Part shown: positions 17,408 through 25,021 of the stretch, in pieces | Position numbering within the stretch: position 1 is the first letter of the stretch | Layout: the number at the start of each line of letters is the position of its first letter | Origin: Scytonema sp035967975 | GTDB lineage: Bacteria > Cyanobacteriota > Cyanobacteriia > Cyanobacteriales > Nostocaceae | Length of the DNA: 64,000 bases | Direction: 5' to 3' | NCBI GenBank assembly: GCA_035967975.1 | Contig: JAWQFQ010000010.1 | Coordinates: 1 to 64,000 of the forward strand | Position numbers and translations under genes: made by a program | Notes under the pieces: generated by a model | What the model saw: the letters and a program-made list of their open reading frames with translations, nothing else | Database searches by the model: none | What the model was told of the DNA's origin: nothing

Positions 17408-18157
17408 TTAAGAAAAACAATCAATAATTTTTAAAATTGTTTTTTCTCCTACCCCATTAACCCGCTCAACAATATGACAAAATGATGTGTAAGTACCTCC
17501 TTTCTCTCGTTCTTGTATTATCTTTTCTAGAATTTTTGGTTTTATATTAATTCGATTTAATTTATAAGATAACTTAGACAAATCCCATGTATTCAAAGCT
17601 TCTAATGGTTCTATTGGCGTTGGAAGTTTGTCTTCGATTAACTTGATTGTTTCACCAATTGCTTTGATTTCACGCCGATATTCTGCCTGTAATTCGACTA
17701 GACGGTTTTCAACACGTGATTCAAAATTTGTGAGACGAGAATCTGTATTAGTAGAACGTGATTCCATATTTGTTAAACGGGATTCAAGGTTATTGGATTC
17801 ACCAGATATATTAGTAGGAAAAGATATACTATTATGATTAGTAAGTTTCGAGTTTCTAAGTATTTGAATTTGCGCTTCTAGAACTTCCTGATTTTCGGCT
17901 TCAATAATAAAGGCTCCGATCATCTCGCCTTTACGTAAATCAATTTCTCTTGCTCTAGCAGCAGCATAGTATTCAAAATGTCCATCAACCACTTCATAAG
18001 ACTCTAAACTCGTACTACGAAGTATTAAAGGATTTATAATTCCTTCACCTTTGACAATCAGTTCTGCAACTCGATTGATCTCCTCGTCTGAAAAATTTGA
18101 ACGAGGAATATTAGATGTAATTTGTTTGACAGGAACAAAAGAGATAGATAACAGCAT
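17408..18157 (-). CDS. ParB/Srx-like N-domain protein with C-terminal helix-hairpin-helix
   Basis: The 249-residue protein starts with a ParB N-terminal-type domain (about 5-100): VPVKQITSNIPRSNFSDEEI, LIVKGEGIINPLILR and YEVVDGHFEYYAAARAREI, the last corresponding to the nucleotide-binding box of ParB/Srx domains. Residues 120-155 hold four tandem copies of a seven-residue unit (ESRLTNM, ESRSTNT, DSRLTNF, ESRVENR), likely a coiled-coil stalk. The C-terminus (about 190-249) contains a helix-hairpin-helix-like VERVNGVGEKTILKIID. There is no HTH as in canonical ParB. Its ATG overlaps the stop of the upstream ParA-fusion gene by one base, implying translational coupling. The pair resembles a partition or CTP-switch module; the role is inferred. 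Confidence 0.75.
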   Translation of the reverse strand: MLLSISFVPVKQITSNIPRSNFSDEEINRVAELIVKGEGIINPLILRSTSLESYEVVDGHFEYYAAARAREIDLRKGEMIGAFIIEAENQEVLEAQIQILRNSKLTNHNSISFPTNISGESNNLESRLTNMESRSTNTDSRLTNFESRVENRLVELQAEYRREIKAIGETIKLIEDKLPTPIEPLEALNTWDLSKLSYKLNRINIKPKILEKIIQEREKGGTYTSFCHIVERVNGVGEKTILKIIDCFS

Positions 18158-19551
18158 TACAACATTCCTATTTTTTTCAATACTTCTTTAGCTAGGAACT
18201 CAAATTCTTTAGCAGAATCTCCATCAGGTTTATAATCAAACACAGATCTAGGATCGGGAATTTCAATATCTCCTACCTGCTGAACTTGTTCAAGGCACTT
18301 TGCAAGTTCTTCTCGTTGATGGATAACAGTATCCATTACTGGTAGTTCATAACGTTGAGAAATTGCTGCTATCTGTTTTGGCAACGTATACTGCACAAAC
18401 TTAGGAAAAGTTGCTATTTTACAAGGAAGAACACCCAAAATTTGTAAAGATGATTTACCTATGAAGTTTCTAAATTCATTTACATCTTTTTTTAGATATT
18501 CTTTGACATTTACTAATCCTTGATTAGCAAAAGGCTTCAGATCTGAAGGAATAATAAGATAATCAGATGTTACTAGAGCAACAAAAGCAAAAAGATTTAA
18601 TGAAGGAGGCGTATCAATAATTACGATATCATACTGTTCTTCTACTTGCTTCAGTTTCTTTATTAGCATCACTTGGCTAGTTTTGAGTCCGTTCAATTCA
18701 GTTTCCATCTTCATAAGATTAATGTGTGATGGAATCACATCTATTTCAGGATTATTAAAGGAAGATTTCCTGCACACTTCTGATATGGAATCCAGTTCTG
18801 CTGACCTAAGTATATGATAAACGTAATTGTCTTTTATATTATCTAAAACCTCATCATCAAATTTAATTAAGCCTGTTGCAAATGTAGTGTTAGCTTGACT
18901 ATCAAGGTCAATAACCAAAACTCTTTTGCCCATTTTTCTAATACCAGCTGCTAAATTAACAACAGTTGTTGTTTTACCTACGCCGCCTTTATTATGGTAT
19001 ATAGCAATTGTCTTCATTGTAATTTGCCTTTTTTTTGCAGAACTAATATTAGCAGTTTGTTCAATTTGAATTTTATCTACTTCAGGTAATTGTTCTTTAA
19101 AGTTATCGTTGATATATCTAAATTTCAAATGAGTTCTACCAATTAAAACTTTGATTTCATTTATCCTTTGATCGAGTTCTTGACCAAAACACTTAAATAC
19201 TAGCTGAATATCGTCTTGTAACTTCTTATAAATCCTTATTTCTTTCCCATTAGTTAACAACCCATATCCAACATTTAAAGTTGTTAAGTAATGCCTAAAT
19301 CGACGGACATGACTGTCTAAATTTTGCTTTGGGTGCTTTGCCTCCATAACAACACTTAGCGGCGAGTTATCATCTAACACAAAGGGAATGACTTGTGCAG
19401 CAAAGGCTAAAAAGTCCAAGCGGATACTACCAATAGCGACTTCTTGATACCAAGTGTCTGGCGTATAACCTAGCTGTGGTAGCAAATACTGAACTATCAG
19501 TTTGCTCTCAACTTCGCTCTCGTTGCGGCACAGATCAGGATTAAAAGTCAA
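18157..19551 (-). CDS. fusion of HsdR_N-like PD-(D/E)XK domain and ParA ATPase
   Basis: The 464-residue protein has two parts. Residues 1-150 resemble the HSDR_N nuclease-like domain: ESEVESKLIVQYLLPQLGY, then D46 (IRLDFLAF), then E70-A-K72 (VVMEAKHPKQ), a complete D...EXK triad. Residues 179-464 form a ParA/MinD-family ATPase with deviant Walker A KGGVGKTT (188-195), a VLVIDLDSQANTT switch, and Walker B IVIIDTPPS (D313). An internal ATG (M179) could make ParA alone, but the frame is continuous. ParA proteins normally move DNA or protein cargo along nucleoid; fusion to a nuclease-type domain is unusual. It is the first gene of a two-gene operon with a ParB-like partner. Confidence 0.85.
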   Translation of the reverse strand: MTFNPDLCRNESEVESKLIVQYLLPQLGYTPDTWYQEVAIGSIRLDFLAFAAQVIPFVLDDNSPLSVVMEAKHPKQNLDSHVRRFRHYLTTLNVGYGLLTNGKEIRIYKKLQDDIQLVFKCFGQELDQRINEIKVLIGRTHLKFRYINDNFKEQLPEVDKIQIEQTANISSAKKRQITMKTIAIYHNKGGVGKTTTVVNLAAGIRKMGKRVLVIDLDSQANTTFATGLIKFDDEVLDNIKDNYVYHILRSAELDSISEVCRKSSFNNPEIDVIPSHINLMKMETELNGLKTSQVMLIKKLKQVEEQYDIVIIDTPPSLNLFAFVALVTSDYLIIPSDLKPFANQGLVNVKEYLKKDVNEFRNFIGKSSLQILGVLPCKIATFPKFVQYTLPKQIAAISQRYELPVMDTVIHQREELAKCLEQVQQVGDIEIPDPRSVFDYKPDGDSAKEFEFLAKEVLKKIGML

Positions 19552-20188
19552 TCTGTTTCACCTCAAGACAAATTATTATCATTATTGATAATCTAATACT
19601 GGCACGATTATGACATACTTATACTTTTTTGCTTGCTTAATAATACGTAAAATAAAATAAATTTTAATACATTTAGGAAAAATATTATGATTGAGATAGC
19701 TGACTAATGGAATCAGAAGGGGTGATAAGAGCGATGTAATCTAGGCTGGGCTTGCCTTTCACTATAATGACTGCTGAAAAGATGAGACTTAATTTTAGCG
19801 ATCGCAAAAGTTGTTCAAATCCAATACCGCAGGGGATAAGCCCTGAATTAAAATTCGGGCTAAAAGCTCAAACCCGTTAAAACGGGTTAAAAATCACATC
19901 CAGTCACAATACTTGTCGGAAGAGCGATAGTTGAGGTGGGTAAAACCTGGTTTTGCAGAAGTTACCGGGTTTCCAATTTTCGCTTATCCGAGTAGTATTG
20001 AATGCTATATCTGGTAAGATGCAGAAAAGAACAGAGGTATTAGTAAATGTACATTTCGCATTCGGTCATAAGAATAACCTGTACCTCAAATTGCAGTTTC
20101 TCAAACTGAGGTGGCACAATGGAGAAAAAATACATAATGTTTGTGTTTCATTGAAGTTCCTGTTGATAAAACTAAAGCGGCGATTAAC
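19552..20188. other. 637-base intergenic region with repeats
   Basis: It contains the CCCGTTAAAACGGG repeat (19836-19907) and a diverged AAACC...GGTTTCC hairpin (about 19946-19973). No gene is seen. A short plus-strand frame from 20141 merges with the Uma2 gene, but its natural ATG is 20189. Confidence 0.6.
19836..19907. repeat. CCCGTTAAAACGGG repeat, second copy
   Basis: Nearly identical to 17233-17303 over about 70 bases and in the same orientation. The two copies flank the ParA/ParB-like operon. Confidence 0.85.
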
Positions 20189-20767
20189 ATGACTCAAACC
20201 ACCAAAACGCCCATGACTTTTGAAGAGTACTTACGCTATGACGATGGAACGGATAAGAAGTATGAATTTGTGGGTGGAAAGTTAGTTGAAATGCCTCCCG
20301 AAAGCCCTCTCAATTCCAGAATTTCATTTTTTTTAGCACTCCAATTTGCCAAGCTTGTATTGGAAGAACAAATTTGCCACAAAGATACAGAAATTGCCGT
20401 ATCTGGATCGCAAGTACAGACACGACTACCAGATATTATGATCCTATCTGAGGAACTCGCAGCAATTTTGGGACAAACAAACCGGGGTACAATCGAGCTA
20501 GAAATGCCTCCACCAGAGCTGATTATTGAAGTCGTGTCCCCTGGTAGAACTAATGAAGAACGCGATTATCGCTTCAAACGTTCAGAGTACGCGGCTAGAG
20601 GAGTTTCTGAATATTGGGTAATCAACCCACAGGAACGCAAAATCACGGTCTACAAGCTGGTTGCTGGTTTTTATGAGGAGGAGGAGTACACTGGAAATAC
20701 ACTCATTCAATCCCGATTTACAGCTCTTAGGCTAACAACTGAACAAATCCTCAACCGTAAGCTTTAA
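20189..20767 (+). CDS. Uma2 family (DUF820) PD-(D/E)XK endonuclease-like protein
   Basis: The protein is 192 residues from ATG 20189 (MTQTTKTPMTFEEYLRYDDG), the normal Uma2 opening. The fold shows YEFVGGKLVEMPPES, RLPDIMILSEE with the catalytic Asp, PPELIIEVVSPG with the catalytic Glu, and YAARGVSEYWVINPQERKI. Uma2 proteins are greatly expanded in cyanobacteria and are predicted nucleases of restriction-endonuclease fold with unknown targets. It is soluble. It stands alone between repeat-containing spacers. Confidence 0.9.
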   Translation: MTQTTKTPMTFEEYLRYDDGTDKKYEFVGGKLVEMPPESPLNSRISFFLALQFAKLVLEEQICHKDTEIAVSGSQVQTRLPDIMILSEELAAILGQTNRGTIELEMPPPELIIEVVSPGRTNEERDYRFKRSEYAARGVSEYWVINPQERKITVYKLVAGFYEEEEYTGNTLIQSRFTALRLTTEQILNRKL

Positions 20768-21424
20768 AGGGCGATCGCCTGTATCGTCTCTAGCTGTGGT
20801 ACTGTTAACCAAATCTCAACATAACAATCAAAAAATCAGCTAGATTATAGCAACTAGACATCTCCAAAAATTAAATATGCGTTCGTCAAAACCGTTGGTA
20901 GGGGCTCTCGGCCGTTCGCCCTTACATCATTTTTGGAGATGCCTATTCTATTATAGAGTCACCCTAAATCATTCGTAGAAGCTAAGAAATCCAGTATCTT
21001 GGAAATGCCAGGTTTCTGGAGTTTCGCAATTTTACAAAATCAATAGAATTGCTACACTTAATCAGGGTCTTCCAAATAAAAAATATCCAATTTTTTCTTG
21101 TGGTACGTCTGTCTCAGACGTTAGGAATGAGAGGGCGCAGGCGAGGATGCTCATCCCACAAGATAGATAATTTATTTATTGGAAATCCCTAAGTGAAAAC
21201 ATTTTATCACTACATACACTACAATGTGTAACATAGCTATGCTATTTGTTAAGTAATCATTTTCTGGTTTTTATGAATTTCCCACCCTGGTAAGCTGCTA
21301 GAAAATTATCGCCCCAGCGAGTTGCGTTACAAACCGTACAGTTTTGTTCGTGGATTCCCCCGCCAACAGCCAACGTTTTGATTTTGCGTTGGTTATCAAA
21401 TGTTGAAGACGGGAGAATTACACA
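20768..21424. other. 657-base intergenic region
   Basis: It holds a short TAGGGGC/GTTCGCCC-type repeat (about 20893), a diverged hairpin repeat (about 20985-21017) and a full GGGCGTCC-type palindromic element (21064-21191). The final 150 bases before the MFS gene contain inverted motifs and GACGGGAG as a probable ribosome site. No gene is seen. Confidence 0.6.
21064..21191. repeat. palindromic MITE-like element
   Basis: Ends AGGGTCTTCCAAATAAA and TTTATTTATTGGAAATCCCT are inverted. The internal CTTGTGG/CCACAAG pair matches copies at 1969 and 12401. Confidence 0.75.
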
Positions 21425-22609
21425 ATGCCATTGCATGGTAAAAATAAAACTGCAAGGAATGTATTTTTATTGACGATTATCTTCCTCGTCATTGAATTGT
21501 TAGACGAGATGATTGATGGGGTACGTGGGGCTGCTTGGCCATTGATTCGTAATGACCTACATCTTAACTATGCACAAGTAGGAATGTTGCTAACAATACC
21601 AAATACTATCAGTAGTTTGGTAGAGCCGATACTGGGAATTTGGGGAGATATCGGTCAACGACCACAGTTAATTGTAGGTGGAGGCGTTGCTTTTGCGATC
21701 GCTTTACTACAAATTTCCCTCAGCCATAATTTTCCATTATTGTTAATAGGGTTTGTGCTGCTTTATCCCGCATCAGGCTGCTTTGTCAGTCTTTCCCAAG
21801 CCACCCTGATGGACGTTGAGCCGACACGTCATGAGCAAAATATGGCACGTTGGGTATTAGCTGGTTCTGTGGGAAATGTGATTGGACCCTTAATTTTAGC
21901 AGGTACCGTTGCATTACATCAAACTTGGCGTAGTGCGTTTTTTACATTGGCGGTACTGACAGTCTTACTATTGGGAATGTTGTGGAAGTTCCCGATGAAG
22001 ACTGCAACTACGTCTTCTCAACTAGATGAACCGATACAAGGCTGGCAAGATGGGATAAATAATGCCATAAATGCCCTTAAACGGCGTCAAGTCATCCTTT
22101 GGTTAACCTTATTGCAATTTTCAGATTTGATGCTAGATGTTTTGCATGGCTTTTTGGCATTATATTTTGTTGATGTTGTTGGTGCAAACAACACACAGGC
22201 GAGTTTTGCTGTCACAGTCTGGCTGGGGTTTGGGTTACTGGGAGATTTTTTACTCATCCCCTTGCTAGAACGGGTGAGGGGATTAGATTATTTAAGATTA
22301 AGCGCCATGATTGTCTTGTGTTTGTACCCAGCTTTTTTACTTGTACCAAACACCAATATCAAATTAGTAATTCTTGGTTTGCTGGGTGTGTTCAATGCTG
22401 GTTGGTACTCAATTCTCAAAGGACAATTGTACACAGCGATGCCTAAACAAAGCGGTATAGTCATGACATTGAGTAACTTATTTGGTTTAGTCGGTGGTTT
22501 AATTCCGCTTGCACTTGCTTTAGTTGCCCAACAATATGGCTTACAAAACACCATGTGGCTATTGCTTGCAGCACCCATAGCCTTATTAATTGGGCTGATT
22601 GATGCTTAA
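21425..22609 (+). CDS. major facilitator superfamily transporter
   Basis: The 394-residue integral membrane protein has about 11-12 hydrophobic helices. The N-terminal half includes FLLTIIFLVIELLDEMIDG and an MFS motif A-like loop (VEPILGIWGDIGQRPQLIV) between helices 2 and 3, with acidic and Arg residues. The central cytoplasmic loop is about residues 195-215. It is probably a proton-coupled efflux or uptake carrier in the plasma membrane; I cannot specify the substrate. The start ATG 21425 is preceded by GGGAG at a suitable distance. It is transcribed alone. Confidence 0.9.
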   Translation: MPLHGKNKTARNVFLLTIIFLVIELLDEMIDGVRGAAWPLIRNDLHLNYAQVGMLLTIPNTISSLVEPILGIWGDIGQRPQLIVGGGVAFAIALLQISLSHNFPLLLIGFVLLYPASGCFVSLSQATLMDVEPTRHEQNMARWVLAGSVGNVIGPLILAGTVALHQTWRSAFFTLAVLTVLLLGMLWKFPMKTATTSSQLDEPIQGWQDGINNAINALKRRQVILWLTLLQFSDLMLDVLHGFLALYFVDVVGANNTQASFAVTVWLGFGLLGDFLLIPLLERVRGLDYLRLSAMIVLCLYPAFLLVPNTNIKLVILGLLGVFNAGWYSILKGQLYTAMPKQSGIVMTLSNLFGLVGGLIPLALALVAQQYGLQNTMWLLLAAPIALLIGLIDA

Positions 22610-22812
22610 TTTTGAACTTTGAATCATAGTAGCCTTAAATCATCGGTGAGATAAAGAAACCCGGTAATACCAATTCTCTAAAATTTCGCTACACATCAAA
22701 TATTTGTAGGGGCGTTGGCGGAGCCTTCTGCTACCGGAGACGCTACGCGAACGGTGGAGGGTACGGCTGTTCGCCCCTACCTAGAATACAAAATTAACAC
22801 TTCGGCAAATGA

Positions 22813-23265
22813 ATGGGTGATTTTGGTAAAATAATAGCAGAAAACCTAAGATACTTTACCTACATGAACAAACCCGTAGAACTCCCTAGTGGTAAAATTT
22901 TGAATATAGCCCGTTTTGTTGCCCTGATTCCGAATACAGATGATAGTCATAGAATGAGCTATGACCTCCTAATATCGGGTTATTCTAACCCTATTTCATT
23001 GGAAGCATCTGATGCAAGCGCATTGAAACAAATTTTGCAATTAGAGAAAGCCAAACTAACTAATAATACATATTCTGATTGGGATAAAGAAGAGCAGTTA
23101 AAGAAAAATCAAAAAGCTAGATATCTTTTAGCTAAACGTATAGAGCGACATCAAAATATGTCTGAAGAAGAATCAAAAGAACGTGCAGACTTGTTTGAAT
23201 CATTCAAGCATTCGATAGATTTATCAAGGCTTCCAGAGCAGAAATTATATTCGCAAATATGTTAG
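22813..23265 (+). CDS. hypothetical protein, possible antitoxin partner of the PIN gene
   Basis: The 150-residue soluble protein has an N-terminal beta-rich part (VELPSGKILNIARFVALIPN, ISLEASDASALKQILQL) and a charged helical C-terminus (KKNQKARYLLAKRIERHQN). It overlaps the downstream PIN-domain gene by 7 bases, an arrangement typical of toxin-antitoxin pairs. No standard antitoxin DNA-binding fold is visible, so the role is inferred from context only. ATG 22813 is the longest start; ATG 22864 (MNKPVELPSG) is also plausible. Confidence 0.6.
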   Translation: MGDFGKIIAENLRYFTYMNKPVELPSGKILNIARFVALIPNTDDSHRMSYDLLISGYSNPISLEASDASALKQILQLEKAKLTNNTYSDWDKEEQLKKNQKARYLLAKRIERHQNMSEEESKERADLFESFKHSIDLSRLPEQKLYSQIC

Positions 23266-23456
23266 TTTTTATAGATTCTGGAGTCTTAGGACTTCTCTCC
23301 AATCCTCATAAATTAGATGAAGCAAGTGATTGCGAACAATGGCTATATAAGCTAATTTGTCAAGGGGTTTATGTTTGTTCTTCTGATGTATGCGATTATG
23401 AAGTTAGGAGAAATTTGATAAGCGTTCAGCTATTAGCCGTCAGTAGTCAGCTTTGA
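23259..23456 (+). pseudogene. PIN-domain (VapC-like) gene truncated by repeat insertion
   Basis: The first about 53 residues look like a PIN RNase: MLVFIDSGVLGLLSNPHK has the first catalytic Asp, and VCSSDVCDYEVRRNLI is the second conserved block. The coding sequence then enters a 137-bp MITE (23419-23555) and stops within it. The rest of the PIN domain, including the downstream catalytic acidic residues, is not found beyond the element, so deletion accompanied or followed the insertion. It overlaps the upstream gene by 7 bases as in a TA operon. Activity is presumably lost. Confidence 0.75.
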
Positions 23457-23555
23457 AACCTATTTCCCTTAGATTTTCTGGGTGTTTCTAACACCGTAGT
23501 CAATATCTCTATGGCTTATAAAGCTGATGGCTGAGTGCTGACGGCTGAACGCTTA
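23419..23555. mobile_element. 137-bp MITE with perfect 12-bp terminal inverted repeats
   Basis: It starts TAAGCGTTCAGC and ends GCTGAACGCTTA, exact reverse complements. The inverted homology extends imperfectly inward for about 35 bases (GCCGTCAGTAGTCAGC versus GCTGATGGCTGAGTGCTGAC). It contains no ORF. A terminal TA may be the target duplication. The element disrupts the PIN-domain gene. Confidence 0.8.
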
Positions 23556-23605
23556 CGGTTGTTGAATCAAAGTATGAATTGGTTCTATACAGAAAATAAG
23601 TTGTA

Positions 23606-24016
23606 ATGCTCAATGTAAGATATAAAACAAATTTGGATGCTGTTGACTGGGAGCAGATGAAAGCAACACTCAAGACGGATGCGTTCGATAATGGAAGAAG
23701 TCCAAAACAACTCAAGCAATCCTTTGAAAATAGTTACGCTACTTGTATTGCCTATGTAGATAGTCAAATCATTGGTACAGCCCGTGTTTTGTCTGATGGT
23801 GATTGCAATGCTTATATTGTCGATGTCTGGACGCTGAGTGCTTATCGTTGTCAAGGGATTGCACGTACAATGATGCAAATTCTGTTAGACAAGCTGAAAG
23901 GACAACACGTGTATTTATTTACAGATGATGCTCCAGAATTTTACAGAAAGATGGGTTTTACTGAACAACCAATTGGTATGAGTCGAGTGATTGGCAAATG
24001 GTTGGTGAACGAGTAA
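23606..24016 (+). CDS. GNAT family N-acetyltransferase
   Basis: The 136-residue single-domain GNAT transfers an acetyl group from acetyl-CoA to an amine. The acetyl-CoA binding loop is VDVWTLSAYRCQGIARTMMQ (motif A; Q-G-I-A in place of the consensus Q/RxxGxG/A), preceded by the strand QIIGTARVLSDG. The terminal EFYRKMGFTEQP strand is typical of the fold. The start ATG 23606 lies just after the MITE-disrupted PIN gene. Substrate is unknown. Confidence 0.88.
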   Translation: MLNVRYKTNLDAVDWEQMKATLKTDAFDNGRSPKQLKQSFENSYATCIAYVDSQIIGTARVLSDGDCNAYIVDVWTLSAYRCQGIARTMMQILLDKLKGQHVYLFTDDAPEFYRKMGFTEQPIGMSRVIGKWLVNE

Positions 24017-24117
24017 ATTATTGAGTGGGCGATCGCACAAAATCCAGCTAGGATAAAGAAGCTTGTCAATTGCTGCATTTTAGTTAGACCTGATTCACTT
24101 TAGGAAACAATACCCGT

Positions 24118-24966
24118 ATGGATACGAAAGAGTTGAAGTTTATATTAAAGTTGCTGGGATGTCCTAATTATCGGTCAACCCTAAGTGCTTTCACGACTTT
24201 TAAAGGAAAAGAGAAAATTTGTCAAAGCTTAGGCGATCGCGAACTCATAGCTTATTCCCGCGAAATCGCCACAGTGGAGATGTTACCACCAGGTAGCGCT
24301 CTTCTAGAAATGGATAAGGAGCAAATACCGCTCCAGCCTAATGAATTGAAGGTACTTAGAAGTATTGGTAAGGCTTCAGGAAAAATCACACCTAGCAAAA
24401 TTAAGGTCAAAACCATGAAGTCTGGTGAACGAGATGCTATTTTGCAAGGCTTTCATGAACGGGGACTGATTGAAGTTGAAACCAGACTTCAAAAGGCTAA
24501 TGCGGAAGTGTGGCTCACTCAACGAGGAATTGAGTATTTGCGCGATGATTATAGCCCAAGCGGCGCTCAACCTCTCATTAGCTTGGAACTGCTTAACAAT
24601 TATCTGCGCTTTTTGCGGAAATCCCTAGGTGGAAAGCCAGAGCAAGTGCAAGCATCAGCACCAGTAAGTGAAGATGATGCTTTAAAGACGATTACCAATA
24701 TCAGTGATGAAGAAATTTTACAAACCATTCAGACATTGGATCGAGAATTAGGGACAGACAATTACTTACCAATCTTCCATCTGCGACAAAAGTTACAACC
24801 TCCGCTGTCAAGGGATGAATTAGATAAAGCATTGTATCGTCTGGAAGAGTCCGATCAAATTGAAATGAGTACTTTAGCAGAACCTGGGGATTACACTCCT
24901 GAACAATTGGATGCGGGAATTCCTCAAATTAGTGGTGGCTCCTTGTTTTTCATTACTTTGAGTTAG
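24118..24966 (+). CDS. winged-helix protein, gene 1 of a candidate defence operon
   Basis: This 282-residue soluble protein was not recognised from a named family. Residues about 70-145 look like a winged helix (ELKVLRSIGKASGKITPSKI, RDAILQGFHERGLIEVETR, AEVWLTQRGIEYL). A second winged-helix-like segment spans about 195-275 (YLPIFHLRQKLQPPLSRDEL, KALYRLEESDQIEMS) and ends with GGSLFFITLS. Two such modules suggest DNA binding or an adaptor role. The start ATG 24118 follows AGGAAAC. It is 55 bases upstream of the ATPase gene and on the same strand as the nuclease-motor fusion, so the three are very probably one operon. Confidence 0.8.
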   Translation: MDTKELKFILKLLGCPNYRSTLSAFTTFKGKEKICQSLGDRELIAYSREIATVEMLPPGSALLEMDKEQIPLQPNELKVLRSIGKASGKITPSKIKVKTMKSGERDAILQGFHERGLIEVETRLQKANAEVWLTQRGIEYLRDDYSPSGAQPLISLELLNNYLRFLRKSLGGKPEQVQASAPVSEDDALKTITNISDEEILQTIQTLDRELGTDNYLPIFHLRQKLQPPLSRDELDKALYRLEESDQIEMSTLAEPGDYTPEQLDAGIPQISGGSLFFITLS

Positions 24967-25021
24967 CACAAGACACCTGCAACAGCAGGTAGGAAAATGT
25001 CAATACACCAGGGATACTAGC

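Noticed and set aside
19953..20192. Plus-strand 79-aa frame before the Uma2 gene
   Set aside because: Overlaps a repeat and the true Uma2 start; no motif.
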